Shown here: positions 1 through 5,806 of the stretch, piece after piece
How the letters are laid out: the number at the start of each line of letters is the position of its first letter
Numbering within the stretch: position 1 is the stretch's first letter
Program-made: the position numbers and the translations under genes
Notes under the pieces: model-generated
What the model saw: only the letters and a program-made list of their open reading frames with translations
Databases searched by the model: none
What the model was told of the DNA's origin: nothing
Source: JAJKIP01 sp040509055
Lineage (GTDB): Bacteria; Bacteroidota; Bacteroidia; Chitinophagales; Chitinophagaceae
Assembly (NCBI GenBank): GCA_040509055.1
Contig: JBEVLT010000411.1
Span: 1 to 9,776, forward strand
Direction: 5' to 3'
DNA: 9,776 nt

Positions 1-477
1 CATTACCTGGCCGTACGGTCTATCAAAACCAATGCAGATAGCCTGGTAAAACTGCCACCCTATGCCGTCGCGATCACAGAACGGTATACAAAATTGAAAA
101 AAAGACTGCTCCCCAAATTCAATGTGGTCAACCTGAACAAATTCATCAAAGAACTGCTTCGGCAAGCCGGGTTTACCCATACCGTCTATGTTACCCGCAA
201 CCGGCGGGGTATACCAGTAGAGCAAAAGACAGAGGATAAGAAAGCGTTGCGCTTCTGCGATGTGGCTACCACTCATACCATGCGCCGCACGGCCATTACC
301 ACTATGCTGAGCCTGGGGGTACCCGAACAGGTGGTCCGCAAGATCAGCGGGCATTCCGCATCCGGGAAAGAATTTTACCGCTACGTATCCTGGGCGCAAA
401 CCTACCAGGACCAGGAAACAGAAAAAATGTTTGAAAAGCTGGGAGAGAAGAAGTTGCAGCGAAACTCCCTGGTTTAA
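1..477 (+). CDS. Tyrosine recombinase (phage-integrase family), C-terminal catalytic part; 5' end outside window
   Basis: The frame is open from base 1 to the TAA at 475-477 (158 codons), so the gene starts upstream of the window. Residues match the catalytic fold of tyrosine recombinases, which cut and rejoin DNA through a 3'-phosphotyrosine. A beta-hairpin 'IKT...VKLPP' holds the probable catalytic Lys at codon 9. HTMRR carries the HxxR pair (His codon 92, Arg codon 95). SGHS holds the second His (codon 118), and FYRYV supplies the nucleophilic Tyr, most likely codon 128, with codon 126 as the alternative. The first catalytic Arg should lie in the missing part. The 'SGHSASGKEFYRYV' style is, from memory, common in Bacteroidota mobile-element integrases. 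All visible catalytic positions are intact, so nothing suggests decay. Whether it serves a prophage, an integrative element or a transposon cannot be told here, and no tRNA or obvious att site is visible. Confidence 0.85.
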   Translation, partial: HYLAVRSIKTNADSLVKLPPYAVAITERYTKLKKRLLPKFNVVNLNKFIKELLRQAGFTHTVYVTRNRRGIPVEQKTEDKKALRFCDVATTHTMRRTAITTMLSLGVPEQVVRKISGHSASGKEFYRYVSWAQTYQDQETEKMFEKLGEKKLQRNSLV

Positions 478-480
478 ATC

Positions 481-599
481 TTCTTTGTGATAATCTTACG
501 GACGATTGCGTTTGGAGAGGCCCGCCTTTCAACTGTACGATCTATGAAGGACTTTGTGAACCCTTTGTGACGTTGAGTCTTTGTGGTTATCACCAAGAA
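481..599. repeat. Non-coding repeat segment bounded by an imperfect 13-bp inverted repeat, with four CTTTGTG units
   Basis: The left arm 481-493 (TTCTTTGTGATAA) and the right arm 587-599 (TTATCACCAAGAA) are reverse complements at 12 of 13 positions. Inside and overlapping the left arm are CTTTGTGA at 483-490, 552-559 and 563-570, and CTTTGTGG at 579-586. The second and third units are spaced 11 bp apart. No coding frame, SD or terminator is convincing here. CTTTGTG/CTTTGCG-rich dispersed intergenic repeats are, from memory, frequent in Bacteroidota and some other phyla, so this may be one copy of such a family, or a small MITE-like remnant. No clean target-site duplication is visible. Confidence 0.5.
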
Positions 600-603
600 A
601 AAT

Positions 604-633
604 TTTGCCATCCCGAAATCCCCCTTATTTTTG
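604..633 (+). promoter_or_regulatory. Bacteroidota-type sigma-70 promoter of the his operon
   Basis: A -33 box TTTG (604-607) and a perfect -7 box TATTTTTG (626-633, consensus TAnnTTTG) are separated by 18 bp, within the range reported for Bacteroides and Flavobacterium promoters. An A/T run (598-606) just upstream could act as an UP-like element. By analogy, transcription would start near 638-641, about 10 nt before the leader-peptide ATG. This is the only consensus-quality promoter seen between the recombinase and hisG. The start site is inferred, not measured. Confidence 0.7.
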
Positions 634-648
634 CATCACAAATCAACA

Positions 649-717
649 ATGATCAACAACCTGCATATTCATCATCACCATCTTACACAAGCGGTAAGCT
701 GTGATGGTATTATGTAG
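649..717 (+). CDS. hisL: His operon leader peptide (22 aa, five His in six residues)
   Basis: ATG 649-651 opens a 22-codon frame ending at TAG 715-717. It begins MINNL, followed by HIHHHH (codons 6-11, bases 664-681), then LTQAVSCDGIM. Five of six consecutive codons are His (CAT/CAC), directly upstream of an intrinsic terminator and of a his operon. This is the hallmark of a translated sensor of charged tRNA-His: scarcity stalls the ribosome at 664-681. The His codons overlap the 5' arm of the 1:2 hairpin. The stop codon lies so that a terminating ribosome covers segment 2. There is no Shine-Dalgarno, and the A-rich context AAATCAACA precedes the ATG. It is functionally analogous to enterobacterial hisL, with no claim of homology. 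It is too short for ordinary gene finders. Confidence 0.85.
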   Translation: MINNLHIHHHHLTQAVSCDGIM

Positions 718-768
718 TGTCAAACATAATTTTACTTTCAAGGGCTTGCCAGATGGTAGGCCTTTTTT
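676..768 (+). promoter_or_regulatory. Ribosome-mediated transcription attenuator of the his operon (segments 1-4)
   Basis: Three mutually exclusive pairings can be traced. The 1:2 hairpin pairs ACCATC 677-682 with GATGGT 703-708, plus TTAC 683-686 with GTAA 694-697 (loop 687-693, 5-nt bulge 698-702). The 2:3 antiterminator pairs GGTAAGCT 693-700 with GGCTTGCC 743-750 (8 bp, two G-U). The 3:4 pairing is the terminator at 740-765. A ribosome stalled on His codons 664-681 hides segment 1, frees 693-700 to capture 743-750, and so allows read-through. A ribosome at the stop codon (715-717) hides segment 2, so the terminator forms. With no translation, 1:2 plus 3:4 also terminates. The pairings are seen in the sequence; the mechanism is inferred from the classical his/trp leaders. 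Confidence 0.82.
740..768 (+). terminator. Intrinsic terminator of the his attenuator
   Basis: The 5' arm AAGGGCTTGCC (740-750) and 3' arm GGTAGGCCTTT (755-765) pair at all 11 positions, with G-U wobbles at 748-757, 746-759 and 742-763, closing a 4-nt AGAT loop. The 3' side runs into TTTTTT (763-768). It lies 27 nt upstream of the hisG ATG and after the leader stop codon, so it terminates transcripts before the structural genes unless the antiterminator forms. Confidence 0.88.
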
Positions 769-795
769 ATTGCCATTAAGGCTCAAAAACAGGAC

Positions 796-1647
796 ATGGA
801 ACTTAAAATTGCGATACAGAAATCCGGCCGGCTGCACGAAGATTCGATGCGGCTGCTCAAAGAATGCGGGATCGATATTTCCAACGGCGGCAACAAGCTG
901 AAAGCCACCGCCGGCAACTTCCCGCTGGAAGTGTATTTCCTGCGGGACGACGATATCCCCCAGTACGTGGAAGATGCCGTGGCCGATGCCGGTATCGTAG
1001 GGGAGAACGTGGTGTATGAAAAGAAAAAGGAAGTGGAAGTACTGGAACAGCTGGGTTTCGGTAAATGCCGCCTGTCGATTGCCGTAGGACGGAACGAGAT
1101 CTATACAAGCAGCAGCCTGGAGGGTAAGCGCATTGCCACCAGCTACCCGGTGCTGCTGCAGCAGTTTCTGGATAAGGGCAACATAACCGCCGAGATCCAC
1201 GAGATCAGCGGCAGCGTGGAGATCGCACCCGGTATCGGCCTCGCAGATGCCATCTGCGACCTGGTAAGCAGCGGTTCCACCCTGCTGACCAACGGGCTGA
1301 AAGAGGCGGAAACCATCCTGCAATCACAGGCCGTGCTGGTACGCAACCGTCAACTGGATCCCGAAAAGCAAAAACTGCTCGACCGCCTGCTGTTCCGCAT
1401 CCGCGCCGTAAAAAAAGCCCGGAACAACAAATACATCCTGCTGAACGCACCCGATGAAAACCTGCAGGAGATCATTTCTCTGTTGCCGGGTATGAAAAGC
1501 CCGACCGTATTGCCACTGGCGCAGCCGGGCTGGAGCAGCGTACACAGCGTGATCAATGAAAATGATTTCTGGAACATCATCGAGCAACTGAAAGAGGCCG
1601 GCGCACAGGGCATCCTCGTGGTGCCGATTGAAAAAATGATCATTTAA
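796..1647 (+). CDS. hisG: ATP phosphoribosyltransferase, long (self-regulated) form
   Basis: HisG condenses ATP with PRPP to phosphoribosyl-ATP, the first committed step of histidine synthesis in the cytoplasm. The protein has 283 residues, the length of the long HisG class. That class carries its own C-terminal ACT-like regulatory domain and does not need HisZ. Visible marks are the N-terminal IAIQKSGRL, the EISGSVEIAPGIGLADAICD stretch leading into LVSSGSTL (PRPP-binding region, about residues 136-163), and the C-terminal regulatory domain from about residue 210 ending in GILVVPIEKM. Feedback inhibition by histidine is therefore expected (family knowledge). The ATG at 796 gives the canonical N terminus. 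AGGA at 791-794 is too close to act as a normal ribosome-binding site. It is the first structural gene after the attenuator, and hisD follows 5 nt after its stop. Confidence 0.96.
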   Translation: MELKIAIQKSGRLHEDSMRLLKECGIDISNGGNKLKATAGNFPLEVYFLRDDDIPQYVEDAVADAGIVGENVVYEKKKEVEVLEQLGFGKCRLSIAVGRNEIYTSSSLEGKRIATSYPVLLQQFLDKGNITAEIHEISGSVEIAPGIGLADAICDLVSSGSTLLTNGLKEAETILQSQAVLVRNRQLDPEKQKLLDRLLFRIRAVKKARNNKYILLNAPDENLQEIISLLPGMKSPTVLPLAQPGWSSVHSVINENDFWNIIEQLKEAGAQGILVVPIEKMII

Positions 1648-1652
1648 CCCGT

Positions 1653-2945
1653 ATGAAACTGGTACAATACCCTGACCGGAATGAATGGACAGCACTGCTG
1701 CAGCGCCCGGTATTTGATGCCGCTGTGCTGGAAAAAAAAGTGCACAAGATCCTGGATAAGGTGAAAAAAGACGGCGATAAAGCAGTACGGAAGTTCACAA
1801 AAGCGTTTGACGGTGTAAAAGTCAAACAGCCTGTGGTAACGGAAAAGGAGATGGAGAACGCCGTCAGCCGGCTGCCCGGCGAGCTGAAGCAGGCCATCCT
1901 TACCGCAAAAGATAATATCCGGCAATTTCATACCGCACAGCTTTCCACTCCCGACGTGATCGAAACCATGCCGGGCGTGCAGTGCTGGCGCCGGTCGGTC
2001 GCCATCGAAAAGGTAGGGCTCTATATTCCCGGCGGCACGGCCCCGCTTTTTTCTTCGGTGCTGATGCTGGGCATACCGGCTAAGCTGGCGGGCTGCAAAG
2101 AGATTGTTCTGTGTACGCCCCCGCAGCAGGACGGTACCGTTCACCCGGCCATCCTGTTTGCCGCCAGGGAGGTGGGCATTACCAAAATCATCAAGGCCGG
2201 CGGTGTGCAGGCCATTGGTGCCATGGCTTACGGCACGGAATCGGTGCCGCAGGTATACAAGATCTTCGGACCGGGTAACCAATATGTAAATTGCGCCAAG
2301 CAGCTGGTACAATCAGCAGGTATTGCCATCGACATGCCGGCCGGCCCCAGCGAAGTATGCGTGCTGGCCGATGAGACGGCTAACCCAGCTTTTATCGCCG
2401 CCGATCTGCTGTCGCAGGCGGAGCACGGCCCGGACAGTCAGGTATTGCTGGTGAGTACCGATCTGTCCCTTATCGAAAAAACACGGGCCGGGCTGGATAA
2501 GCAGGTAAAAGCCCTGCCCAGGGAAAAAACAGCCCTGCAGGCGCTGGACAATAGCAAAGCCCTGCTGGTAAAGAATATGGACGAAGCGATCGCTATCGTC
2601 AACGAATATGCACCGGAGCACCTGATCGTTTGCTGCCGCGATGAAGACGCGGTTGCCGGCCGGGTGGTCAATGCCGGTTCGGTATTCCTGGGTCATTATT
2701 CACCGGAAAGCGTGGGCGACTATGCCAGCGGCACCAACCATACCCTGCCGACCAATGGGTATGCAAAAAGCTATAGTGGCGTGAGCCTGGACAGCTTTGT
2801 GAAAAAGATCACGTACCAGAAACTGACAAAAGAAGGATTAATGAATATCGGTCAAACGGTTATTACCATGGCGGAAGCAGAAGGGCTGCAGGCGCATGCC
2901 AGGGCGATCAGCGTCCGCCTGGACCAGATAAACAATCAATCATGA
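1653..2945 (+). CDS. hisD: Histidinol dehydrogenase
   Basis: HisD is the zinc-dependent, NAD-linked enzyme that oxidises L-histidinol through histidinal to histidine, the last two steps. The 430 residues are close to the E. coli length. The family core is intact: GLYIPGGTAPLFSSVLMLGIP (from residue 122), AGGVQAIGAMAYGT (182-195), KIFGPGNQYV (203-212) and IDMPAGPSEV (226-235). Expected zinc ligands are Q255, H258, D356 and H415, and the catalytic pair is E322-H323 in YAPEHL. Each sits exactly four positions below its E. coli counterpart (259, 262, 360, 419, 326, 327). It lies 5 nt after hisG and overlaps hisC by 4 nt (ATGA, 2942-2945), which suggests translational coupling. No SD precedes the ATG. 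Confidence 0.97.
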   Translation: MKLVQYPDRNEWTALLQRPVFDAAVLEKKVHKILDKVKKDGDKAVRKFTKAFDGVKVKQPVVTEKEMENAVSRLPGELKQAILTAKDNIRQFHTAQLSTPDVIETMPGVQCWRRSVAIEKVGLYIPGGTAPLFSSVLMLGIPAKLAGCKEIVLCTPPQQDGTVHPAILFAAREVGITKIIKAGGVQAIGAMAYGTESVPQVYKIFGPGNQYVNCAKQLVQSAGIAIDMPAGPSEVCVLADETANPAFIAADLLSQAEHGPDSQVLLVSTDLSLIEKTRAGLDKQVKALPREKTALQALDNSKALLVKNMDEAIAIVNEYAPEHLIVCCRDEDAVAGRVVNAGSVFLGHYSPESVGDYASGTNHTLPTNGYAKSYSGVSLDSFVKKITYQKLTKEGLMNIGQTVITMAEAEGLQAHARAISVRLDQINNQS

Positions 2946-3994
2946 GCTTTAATATAGACCTGCTCGTCAGGAATAATATCAGGAAGGTAAAACCCTATTC
3001 GTCCGCCCGTGATGAGTTTAATGGTAATGCCAAAACCTTTCTCGATGCCAACGAGAACAGCCTCGGCTCGCCGCTGACCAAATGGTACAATCGTTATCCC
3101 GATCCTTACCAGCAGGAAGTAAAGCAGGCTATCGGCCGGGTAAAAAATATGGCGGCAGAAAACATTTTCCTGGGCAATGGCAGCGATGAATGCATCGACC
3201 TGCTGTACCGCTGCTTCTGCGAGCCCGGCCGCGACAACGTGATCATTTGCCCGCCTACCTACGGTATGTACGAGGTAAGCGCTGCCATCAACGACGTGGA
3301 AGTAAGGAAGGCGCCACTGCTGAGCAACTTCCAGCTGGAGCTGGAGGGAATCGAACCCCTTATCGATGAACATACAAAAATCATCTGGCTCTGCTCGCCC
3401 AACAACCCCAGTGGCAACAGCCTCGACTACCAGGACATCGAGATCGTGCTGAACAATTTTCCCGGGCTGGTGGTGGTGGACGAAGCCTATATCAATTTTG
3501 CCCGGCAGCGGTCGCTGACGGCCGAATTGAAAGAGTATCCGAACCTGGTGGTGATGCAGACGCTCAGCAAGGCCTGGGGGCTGGCAGCCCTGCGGCTGGG
3601 TATGCTGTTCGCGTCGCCGGAACTGGTAGGCTGGCTCAACAAGATCAAACCGCCGTACAATATCAACCAGGCTACGCAAGACCTGGCCCTGAAAGCCCTG
3701 GAAGAAGTAGGGCAGGTGAACGATATGATCAAAGAGATCGTGCGCATGCGGGACGAAGTGGCCGATGCTCTACTGCAGTTGCCGGTGGTGGAAAAGGTAT
3801 ATCCTTCCGATGCGAATTTCCTGCTGGTAAAAGTAACCGATGCTAAAGGGATCTATGATGACCTGCTGGCCAAAGGCATCGTGGTGCGGGACCGGAGCAA
3901 AGTACCGGGTTGCGAAGGCTGCCTGCGGATCACGATCGGCACGGCTGCGGAAAACAAACGGCTGATCGAAAGCCTTGGTCATTTCGGAGGATAA
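2942..3994 (+). CDS. hisC: Histidinol-phosphate aminotransferase
   Basis: HisC is a PLP enzyme of the class I/II aminotransferase fold. It interconverts imidazole acetol phosphate plus glutamate and histidinol phosphate plus 2-oxoglutarate. The 350 residues are typical. Visible motifs are DANENSLG (35-42), RYPDPYQ (51-57), FLGNGSDE (76-83, cofactor phosphate loop), SPNNPSGN (152-159, with N155 expected to contact PLP), VVDEAYINF (178-186, D180 and Y183), TLSKAWGLAALRLG (207-220, Schiff-base Lys K210, R218) and LRITIG (328-333, R329, substrate carboxylate or phosphate side). The start overlaps the hisD stop by 4 nt. The gene ends in TAA followed directly by another TAA. After it comes the only sizeable gap in the operon (68 nt). 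Confidence 0.96.
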   Translation: MSFNIDLLVRNNIRKVKPYSSARDEFNGNAKTFLDANENSLGSPLTKWYNRYPDPYQQEVKQAIGRVKNMAAENIFLGNGSDECIDLLYRCFCEPGRDNVIICPPTYGMYEVSAAINDVEVRKAPLLSNFQLELEGIEPLIDEHTKIIWLCSPNNPSGNSLDYQDIEIVLNNFPGLVVVDEAYINFARQRSLTAELKEYPNLVVMQTLSKAWGLAALRLGMLFASPELVGWLNKIKPPYNINQATQDLALKALEEVGQVNDMIKEIVRMRDEVADALLQLPVVEKVYPSDANFLLVKVTDAKGIYDDLLAKGIVVRDRSKVPGCEGCLRITIGTAAENKRLIESLGHFGG

Positions 3995-4062
3995 TAATAA
4001 CGTGTCCCGGGAAGCCCCGTGACTTAACTTTATCGCTGCGCGAGCAGACAGAAAACAAACCA

Positions 4063-5202
4063 ATGAAGAAAGTATTATTTATCGACCGGGATGGTACGCT
4101 GATCAACGAAGCGCCGCCGACGTATCAACTGGATGCTTTTGAGAAGCTGACCTTTTACCCCCATGTGTTCGAATACATGGGCAATATAGCCCGTGAGCTG
4201 GATTATGAACTGGTGATGGTGACCAACCAGGACGGGCTGGGAACAGATAGTTTTCCTGAAGACAGCTTCTGGCCCCTGCACAACCTCGTGATGAAATCGC
4301 TGGCAGGCGAGGATATCCATTTCGCCGATGTGCTGATCGACCGGACCTTCCCGGCCGACAACGCGCCGACCCGCAAACCGGGCACCGGCATGTTCACCGC
4401 GTATTTGAATAATGACAACTACGATATTCCGAACTCCTATGTGATCGGCGACCGGATCACGGATGTACAGCTGGCAAAAAACCTTGGGTGTAAGGCCATC
4501 TGGCTGAATAACGATCCGCTGCTCGGTGGTGCGGAGATCAGCGACAAAGTGGAAGCGCTGAAGGATTGTATCGCACTGGCAACGACGGACTGGAAAGATA
4601 TTTATTCATTACTCAAACTGGGCTTGCGCAGCGTGCTGCATGAGCGAAATACCAGCGAAACAAGAATCAATATACAGGCCAACCTGGATGGTGCAGGGGA
4701 GGCGAACATCCATACCGGTATTGGCTTCTTCGATCACATGCTGGAACAGATCGCCCGGCATGGTAAGATCGACCTGGCTATACAGGTACAAGGCGACCTG
4801 CATATCGACGAGCACCATACCATAGAGGACACCGGTATCGCCCTTGGCGAAGCCTTTGCCAAAGCGCTGGCCGACAAAAGAGGATTGGAACGGTATGGCT
4901 TTGCCCTGCCGATGGATGAAGCCGATGCCAAAGTGCTGATCGATTTTGGCGGACGCAACTGGATCGTATGGAACGCAGAATTCAAACGAGAAAAGATCGG
5001 GGAGATGCCGACCGAAATGTTCTTTCATTTCTTCAAGTCGTTCAGCGATGCAGCAAAATGCAACCTGCACATCGAATGCAGGGGAGAGAACGAGCATCAC
5101 AAGATCGAGGCGATTTTCAAGGCTTTTGCCAAAGCCATCCGCATGGCGGTAAAACGCGACCCGCTGAGCAATTACCTGCCCAGCACCAAAGGAGTATTGT
5201 AA
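4063..5202 (+). CDS. hisB: Bifunctional histidinol-phosphatase / imidazoleglycerol-phosphate dehydratase
   Basis: This 379-residue fusion joins a HAD-type phosphatase (about 1-170; histidinol phosphate to histidinol, step 8) to a dehydratase domain (about 188-379; imidazoleglycerol phosphate to imidazole acetol phosphate, step 6). The HAD half shows FIDRDGTL (nucleophile D8, acid/base D10), MVTNQDG (52-58), RKPGTGM (104-110, K105) and VIGDRITDV (127-135, D130). The dehydratase half shows the metal-binding motifs HTGIGFFDHM (217-226), DEHHTIEDTG (249-258) and NEHHKIEAIFKAFAKAI (343-359). Odd point: the E. coli phosphatase zinc loop (C93, H95, C101, C103) has no Cys or His here; the segment reads IDRTFPADNAPTRKPG. 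The ATG at 4063 is chosen because it places the DxDGT motif at the usual distance. An open frame runs further upstream but overlaps hisC and has no homologous look. It overlaps hisH by 1 nt. Confidence 0.96.
   Translation: MKKVLFIDRDGTLINEAPPTYQLDAFEKLTFYPHVFEYMGNIARELDYELVMVTNQDGLGTDSFPEDSFWPLHNLVMKSLAGEDIHFADVLIDRTFPADNAPTRKPGTGMFTAYLNNDNYDIPNSYVIGDRITDVQLAKNLGCKAIWLNNDPLLGGAEISDKVEALKDCIALATTDWKDIYSLLKLGLRSVLHERNTSETRINIQANLDGAGEANIHTGIGFFDHMLEQIARHGKIDLAIQVQGDLHIDEHHTIEDTGIALGEAFAKALADKRGLERYGFALPMDEADAKVLIDFGGRNWIVWNAEFKREKIGEMPTEMFFHFFKSFSDAAKCNLHIECRGENEHHKIEAIFKAFAKAIRMAVKRDPLSNYLPSTKGVL
5188..5194 (+). promoter_or_regulatory. Strong Shine-Dalgarno for hisH
   Basis: AAAGGAG sits inside the last hisB codons, 7 nt before the hisH ATG at 5202. 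It is the only his gene start here with a good SD. The others have A/T-rich or featureless upstream sequence, as is usual in Bacteroidota. It may help set HisH output relative to its partner HisF, which is inference, or it may simply reflect the hisB C-terminal codons. Confidence 0.5.
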
Positions 5203-5798
5203 TGGAAGTGGTACTGATCAAATACAACGCCGGCAATATCCAATCCGTGCTGTATGCACTGGATCGGATCGGTGTGTCGGCCACGGTCACGGATGACCAT
5301 GAGCAGATCCGTGCTGCCGACCGGGTGCTCTTTCCGGGTGTAGGAGAGGCGCGTAGCGCCATGGAGAGCCTGCAGGAAAAGAACCTTGATCAGCTGATCA
5401 AAGAGCTGAAACAGCCGGTACTGGGTATTTGCGTGGGCATGCAGCTGCTCTGCGAGCATTCGGAGGAGAGAGATACGCAGGGGCTGGGTGTTTTTGATAC
5501 CCGGGTGAAGCGCTTCCCGGAGATGACTGCGGTAAAAGTGCCGCAGATCGGCTGGAATACCATCCATCACCTGCAGTCGCCTTTGTTTACAGGGCTGCCG
5601 GAAAACAGCTATATCTACTATGTGCATAGCTACTATGCAGCGCTGAGTAACCAAACGATCGCCCAATCGGATTATGGGCTGGCCTACAGCGCGGCATTGC
5701 AAAAGGACAATTTTTATGGCGTACAGTTCCATGCTGAAAAGAGTGCCGCAGCAGGCGAACGGATACTCCGGAATTTTATCGAACTGAAACAAGGCTGA
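5202..5798 (+). CDS. hisH: Imidazole glycerol phosphate synthase, glutaminase subunit
   Basis: HisH is a class I glutamine amidotransferase. It hydrolyses glutamine and channels ammonia to HisF, which makes imidazoleglycerol phosphate and AICAR (step 5). From the ATG at 5202 the protein has 198 residues, standard for HisH. The triad is visible: nucleophile C77 in GICVGMQLL (75-83), and H177 and E179 in VQFHAEKS (174-181). FPGVG (44-48) forms the oxyanion-side loop, and PQIGWN (114-119) and YYVHSYY (139-145) are HisH signatures. The usual HPEKS reads HAEKS, a Pro-to-Ala change between the two catalytic residues, which remain. The start is fixed by the TAATG overlap with hisB and the AAAGGAG upstream. 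Longer in-frame starts would lie inside hisB. The hisA start follows after 8 nt. Confidence 0.95.
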   Translation: MEVVLIKYNAGNIQSVLYALDRIGVSATVTDDHEQIRAADRVLFPGVGEARSAMESLQEKNLDQLIKELKQPVLGICVGMQLLCEHSEERDTQGLGVFDTRVKRFPEMTAVKVPQIGWNTIHHLQSPLFTGLPENSYIYYVHSYYAALSNQTIAQSDYGLAYSAALQKDNFYGVQFHAEKSAAAGERILRNFIELKQG

Positions 5799-5806
5799 CT
5801 ATTAAT

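Noticed and set aside
701..901. Plus-strand frame of 66 codons across the attenuator and the hisG start
   Set aside because: It runs through the terminator and into hisG out of frame; its residues are meaningless. The leader ORF at 649-717 explains the region better.
1644..2312. Long minus-strand frame of 222 codons opposite hisD, and similar ones opposite hisG, hisC, hisB, hisH, hisA and hisF
   Set aside because: They lie entirely opposite well-supported conserved genes, show no recognisable motifs, and are expected shadows of GC-rich codon use.
3910..4062. In-frame 51-codon extension of hisB upstream of the ATG at 4063
   Set aside because: It overlaps the hisC end, and the phosphatase motif needs to start close to the N terminus, as it does from 4063.
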